NCBI GenBank assembly: GCA_948482415.1
Contig: CAOMFZ010000030.1
Span: forward strand, 1 to 16,370
Length of the DNA stretch: 16,370 bases
Direction of reading: 5' to 3'
DNA from: an uncultured Mailhella sp.
Lineage (GTDB): Bacteria; Desulfobacterota; Desulfovibrionia; Desulfovibrionales; Desulfovibrionaceae
This document shows positions 14,736-16,370 of this stretch, piece by piece. Every line of letters starts with the position of its first letter. The first letter of the stretch is position 1. Position numbers and translations under genes: made by a program. The notes beneath the pieces were generated by a model. It did no database searches. It worked only from the letters and a program-made list of their open reading frames with translations, and was not told where the DNA came from.

Positions 14736-14749
14736 AAAATGAGGGAAAA

Positions 14750-16312
14750 TTAGCGGGCAAAAGAAACAGCCCGGCGTTCCCTGATGACGGTAACGCGGAT
14801 TTGTCCGGGGTAGGTCAGTGTTTCTTCAATTTTTGCCACAATATCCTTACAGAGTAAGTATGCTCTGTCATCGTCAATATTATCAGAATTAACCATAACG
14901 CGAAGTTCCCGTCCCGCCTGAATGGCATAGGCTTTTGATACGCCGTCAAAACCGGTGGCAATGCTTTCCAGTTCTTCAAGACGCTTGACATAGCTTTCCA
15001 TGAGTTCTTTTCTTGCGCCGGGGCGGGCGGCAGATAAAGAATCAGCAGCCTGGACAAGCACAGCAAGGGCAGTTTCAGGGTGGATATCTTCATGGTGGGC
15101 AGCAATAGCATGAATAATTTCTTTGCTTTCCCCGTATTTCTTGGCAATATCAGCACCAATTAAAGCGTGGGAGCCTTCCACTTCATGGTCAACAGCCTTG
15201 CCGATATCATGGAGGAGGCCTGCTCGTTTTGCTTTTTTGACGTCCATGCCCAGTTCTGAAGCCATCATTCCGCAAAGGGCAGAAACTTCCAGAGAGTGCT
15301 GTAAAACATTTTGGGTAAAACTTGTTCTGTATTTCAGTTGTCCGAGCAGGCGCACAATTTCTGCATGAATTCCGTGCACACCTGCATCAAAAGTAGCTTG
15401 TTCGCCCACTTCACGGACTTGAATATCCAGTTCTTCTTCACATTTTAAAACAATATCTTCAATGCGGGCTGGGTGAATTCTGCCGTCTTGGATAAGGCGT
15501 TCCAGTGCCATGCGTGCAACTTGGCGGCGCATGGGGCTGTAGGCGGATAAAATAACGGTTTCCGGGGTATCGTCAATAATAAGGTCAACGCCTGTGGCAG
15601 CTTCAATCGCGCGGATATTTCTGCCCTCACGGCCAATAATGCGGCCTTTCATATCTTCGCTTGGAAGAGGCACAGCCGTAACAGTTTGTTCTCCTACATA
15701 ATCGCCGGCATAGCGCTGGATTGCTCCGGCAATAATTTCTTTTGCCTTTCTGTCAGCGTTTTCTTTTGCTTCTGTTTCAATAACACGGATAATATGGGCA
15801 GCTTCGTGGCGGGTTCTTGCTTCGATTTCCTGGAATAAACGAGCTTTTGCTTCTTCAACAGTCAGTCCGCAAACTTCCTGCAGCTTGCGTTCCTGTTCGT
15901 CCATAAGGGCTTGTAATTCTGCTTCTTTTTCACTAAGTTGTTTTTCTTTTATTGCCTGTTCCTTTTCTGCGGCAATAACTTCATCCTCTTTTTTGGTGAC
16001 GCGTTCAATTTTTTCATCAAGTCTTTCGGTCAGATCCTGGACCTTGCGTTCGCGGTTTTTTATATCACGTTCCTGCTCACGATATTCAATTTCCATTGCC
16101 TTTTTTTGCTGCAAAATTTCATCCTGGCATTGGACTAATAATTCTTTCTTTTGGGCTGAAGCTTCCTTTCTTGCTTCATTGATAATGCGTGTAGCGAGGT
16201 CCTTTGCATCGCCCAGGCGTTTGGCTGTAATTCTGTTTTGCACAAAACAGCCAATCACAATTCCGACAATGGCAGTAAGAACAATGCTCACGGATAATGA
16301 TAAAATGTACAT
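14750..16312 (-). CDS. rny: Ribonuclease Y
   Basis: RNase Y is a membrane-anchored endoribonuclease that starts mRNA decay. The 520-residue protein has the whole architecture: an N-terminal membrane helix (about 5-24), a long charged coiled coil (about 30-200), a KH RNA-binding domain with GRIIGREGRNIRAIE (223-237), and an HD domain with QHSLEV (338-343), HDIGK (368-372), HH at 406-407 and D424 in QAADSLSA. The length fits the family. The start has AGAGGG with a 4-base spacer. A terminator-like hairpin lies just upstream and a clear intrinsic terminator just downstream. Confidence 0.97.
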   Translation of the reverse strand: MYILSLSVSIVLTAIVGIVIGCFVQNRITAKRLGDAKDLATRIINEARKEASAQKKELLVQCQDEILQQKKAMEIEYREQERDIKNRERKVQDLTERLDEKIERVTKKEDEVIAAEKEQAIKEKQLSEKEAELQALMDEQERKLQEVCGLTVEEAKARLFQEIEARTRHEAAHIIRVIETEAKENADRKAKEIIAGAIQRYAGDYVGEQTVTAVPLPSEDMKGRIIGREGRNIRAIEAATGVDLIIDDTPETVILSAYSPMRRQVARMALERLIQDGRIHPARIEDIVLKCEEELDIQVREVGEQATFDAGVHGIHAEIVRLLGQLKYRTSFTQNVLQHSLEVSALCGMMASELGMDVKKAKRAGLLHDIGKAVDHEVEGSHALIGADIAKKYGESKEIIHAIAAHHEDIHPETALAVLVQAADSLSAARPGARKELMESYVKRLEELESIATGFDGVSKAYAIQAGRELRVMVNSDNIDDDRAYLLCKDIVAKIEETLTYPGQIRVTVIRERRAVSFAR

Positions 16313-16340
16313 TTTTCCCTCTTTATAAAAAAGCCTTTAA

Positions 16341-16369
16341 AAAATAAAATCAAGCGGTAACACTTGATT
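16341..16369 (-). terminator. Terminator-like hairpin upstream of rny
   Basis: On the minus strand AATCAAGTG pairs with CGCTTGATT (one G-U wobble) around a UUAC loop, followed by a U-rich run (TTATTTTTT). The arms are 16361-16369 and 16346-16354 approximately. It probably ends whatever transcript lies upstream of rny, beyond the window. Confidence 0.55.
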
Positions 16370-16370
16370 A

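Noticed and set aside
15885..16328. 147-codon plus-strand open frame opposite rny
   Set aside because: It is the antisense of the RNase Y coiled coil and membrane helix; its Ser/Phe-rich composition is what an antisense of Glu/Lys-rich codons gives.
1..16370. CRISPR arrays, insertion sequences, prophage or tRNA/rRNA genes
   Set aside because: No regularly spaced repeats, transposase or integrase motifs, attachment-site duplications or tRNA cloverleaf patterns were seen; gene content is core and densely packed on one strand.

Overview
This window looks like a stretch of core chromosome from a low-GC, anaerobic, flagellated member of the Desulfovibrionaceae (Desulfobacterota). The gene set points there: SelB (selenocysteine incorporation), a FliL-FliN-FliO-FliP-FliQ flagellar block, the PhoH/PgpH/YbeY/Era cluster, RNase Y and a long-form HisG. 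Base composition is AT-rich and the intergenic hairpins resemble ones I remember from Desulfovibrio genomes. The family assignment is inference from content and style, not from a database match. All 17 genes I support lie on the minus strand, so transcription runs from high to low coordinates.

Layout in the direction of transcription. (1) 16370-14690: a terminator-like hairpin, then rny (RNase Y), then an intrinsic terminator. (2) 14685-13392: hisI and hisG, two steps of histidine biosynthesis. (3) 13391-13064: a 328-base gene-free gap with a hairpin repeat element, a partial copy of it, and a candidate phoH promoter. (4) 13063-7534: phoH, pgpH-like 7TM-HD, ybeY, era and yggS, the first four overlapping or nearly so. 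This is an RNA/ribosome-maturation cluster with a predicted c-di-AMP phosphodiesterase inside it. (5) 7533-7258: a gap with a second hairpin element, two candidate promoters and inverted repeats. (6) 7257-4422: fliL, fliN, fliO, fliP, fliQ (motor, switch and export gate), with a terminator-like hairpin between fliN and fliO. (7) 4410-1: selB, a DEDDh exonuclease, a PHP-family histidinol-phosphatase and the first 359 residues of a tandem-ABC ATPase (ModF-like) cut by the window edge.

Functional links. RNase Y, YbeY, PhoH and Era all act in RNA turnover or ribosome assembly. HisI, HisG and the PHP phosphatase are three histidine steps split between two places. FliO/P/Q build the export gate, FliN the switch and FliL supports the stator.

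I found no clear new system: no mobile element, CRISPR array, tRNA or rRNA. The observations most worth checking are regulatory or structural: a shared hairpin element in both large gaps, a duplicated tryptophan motif at the FliN N-terminus, terminator-like hairpins abutting the start regions of rny, hisI and fliO, and inverted repeats laid over the predicted fliL promoters.
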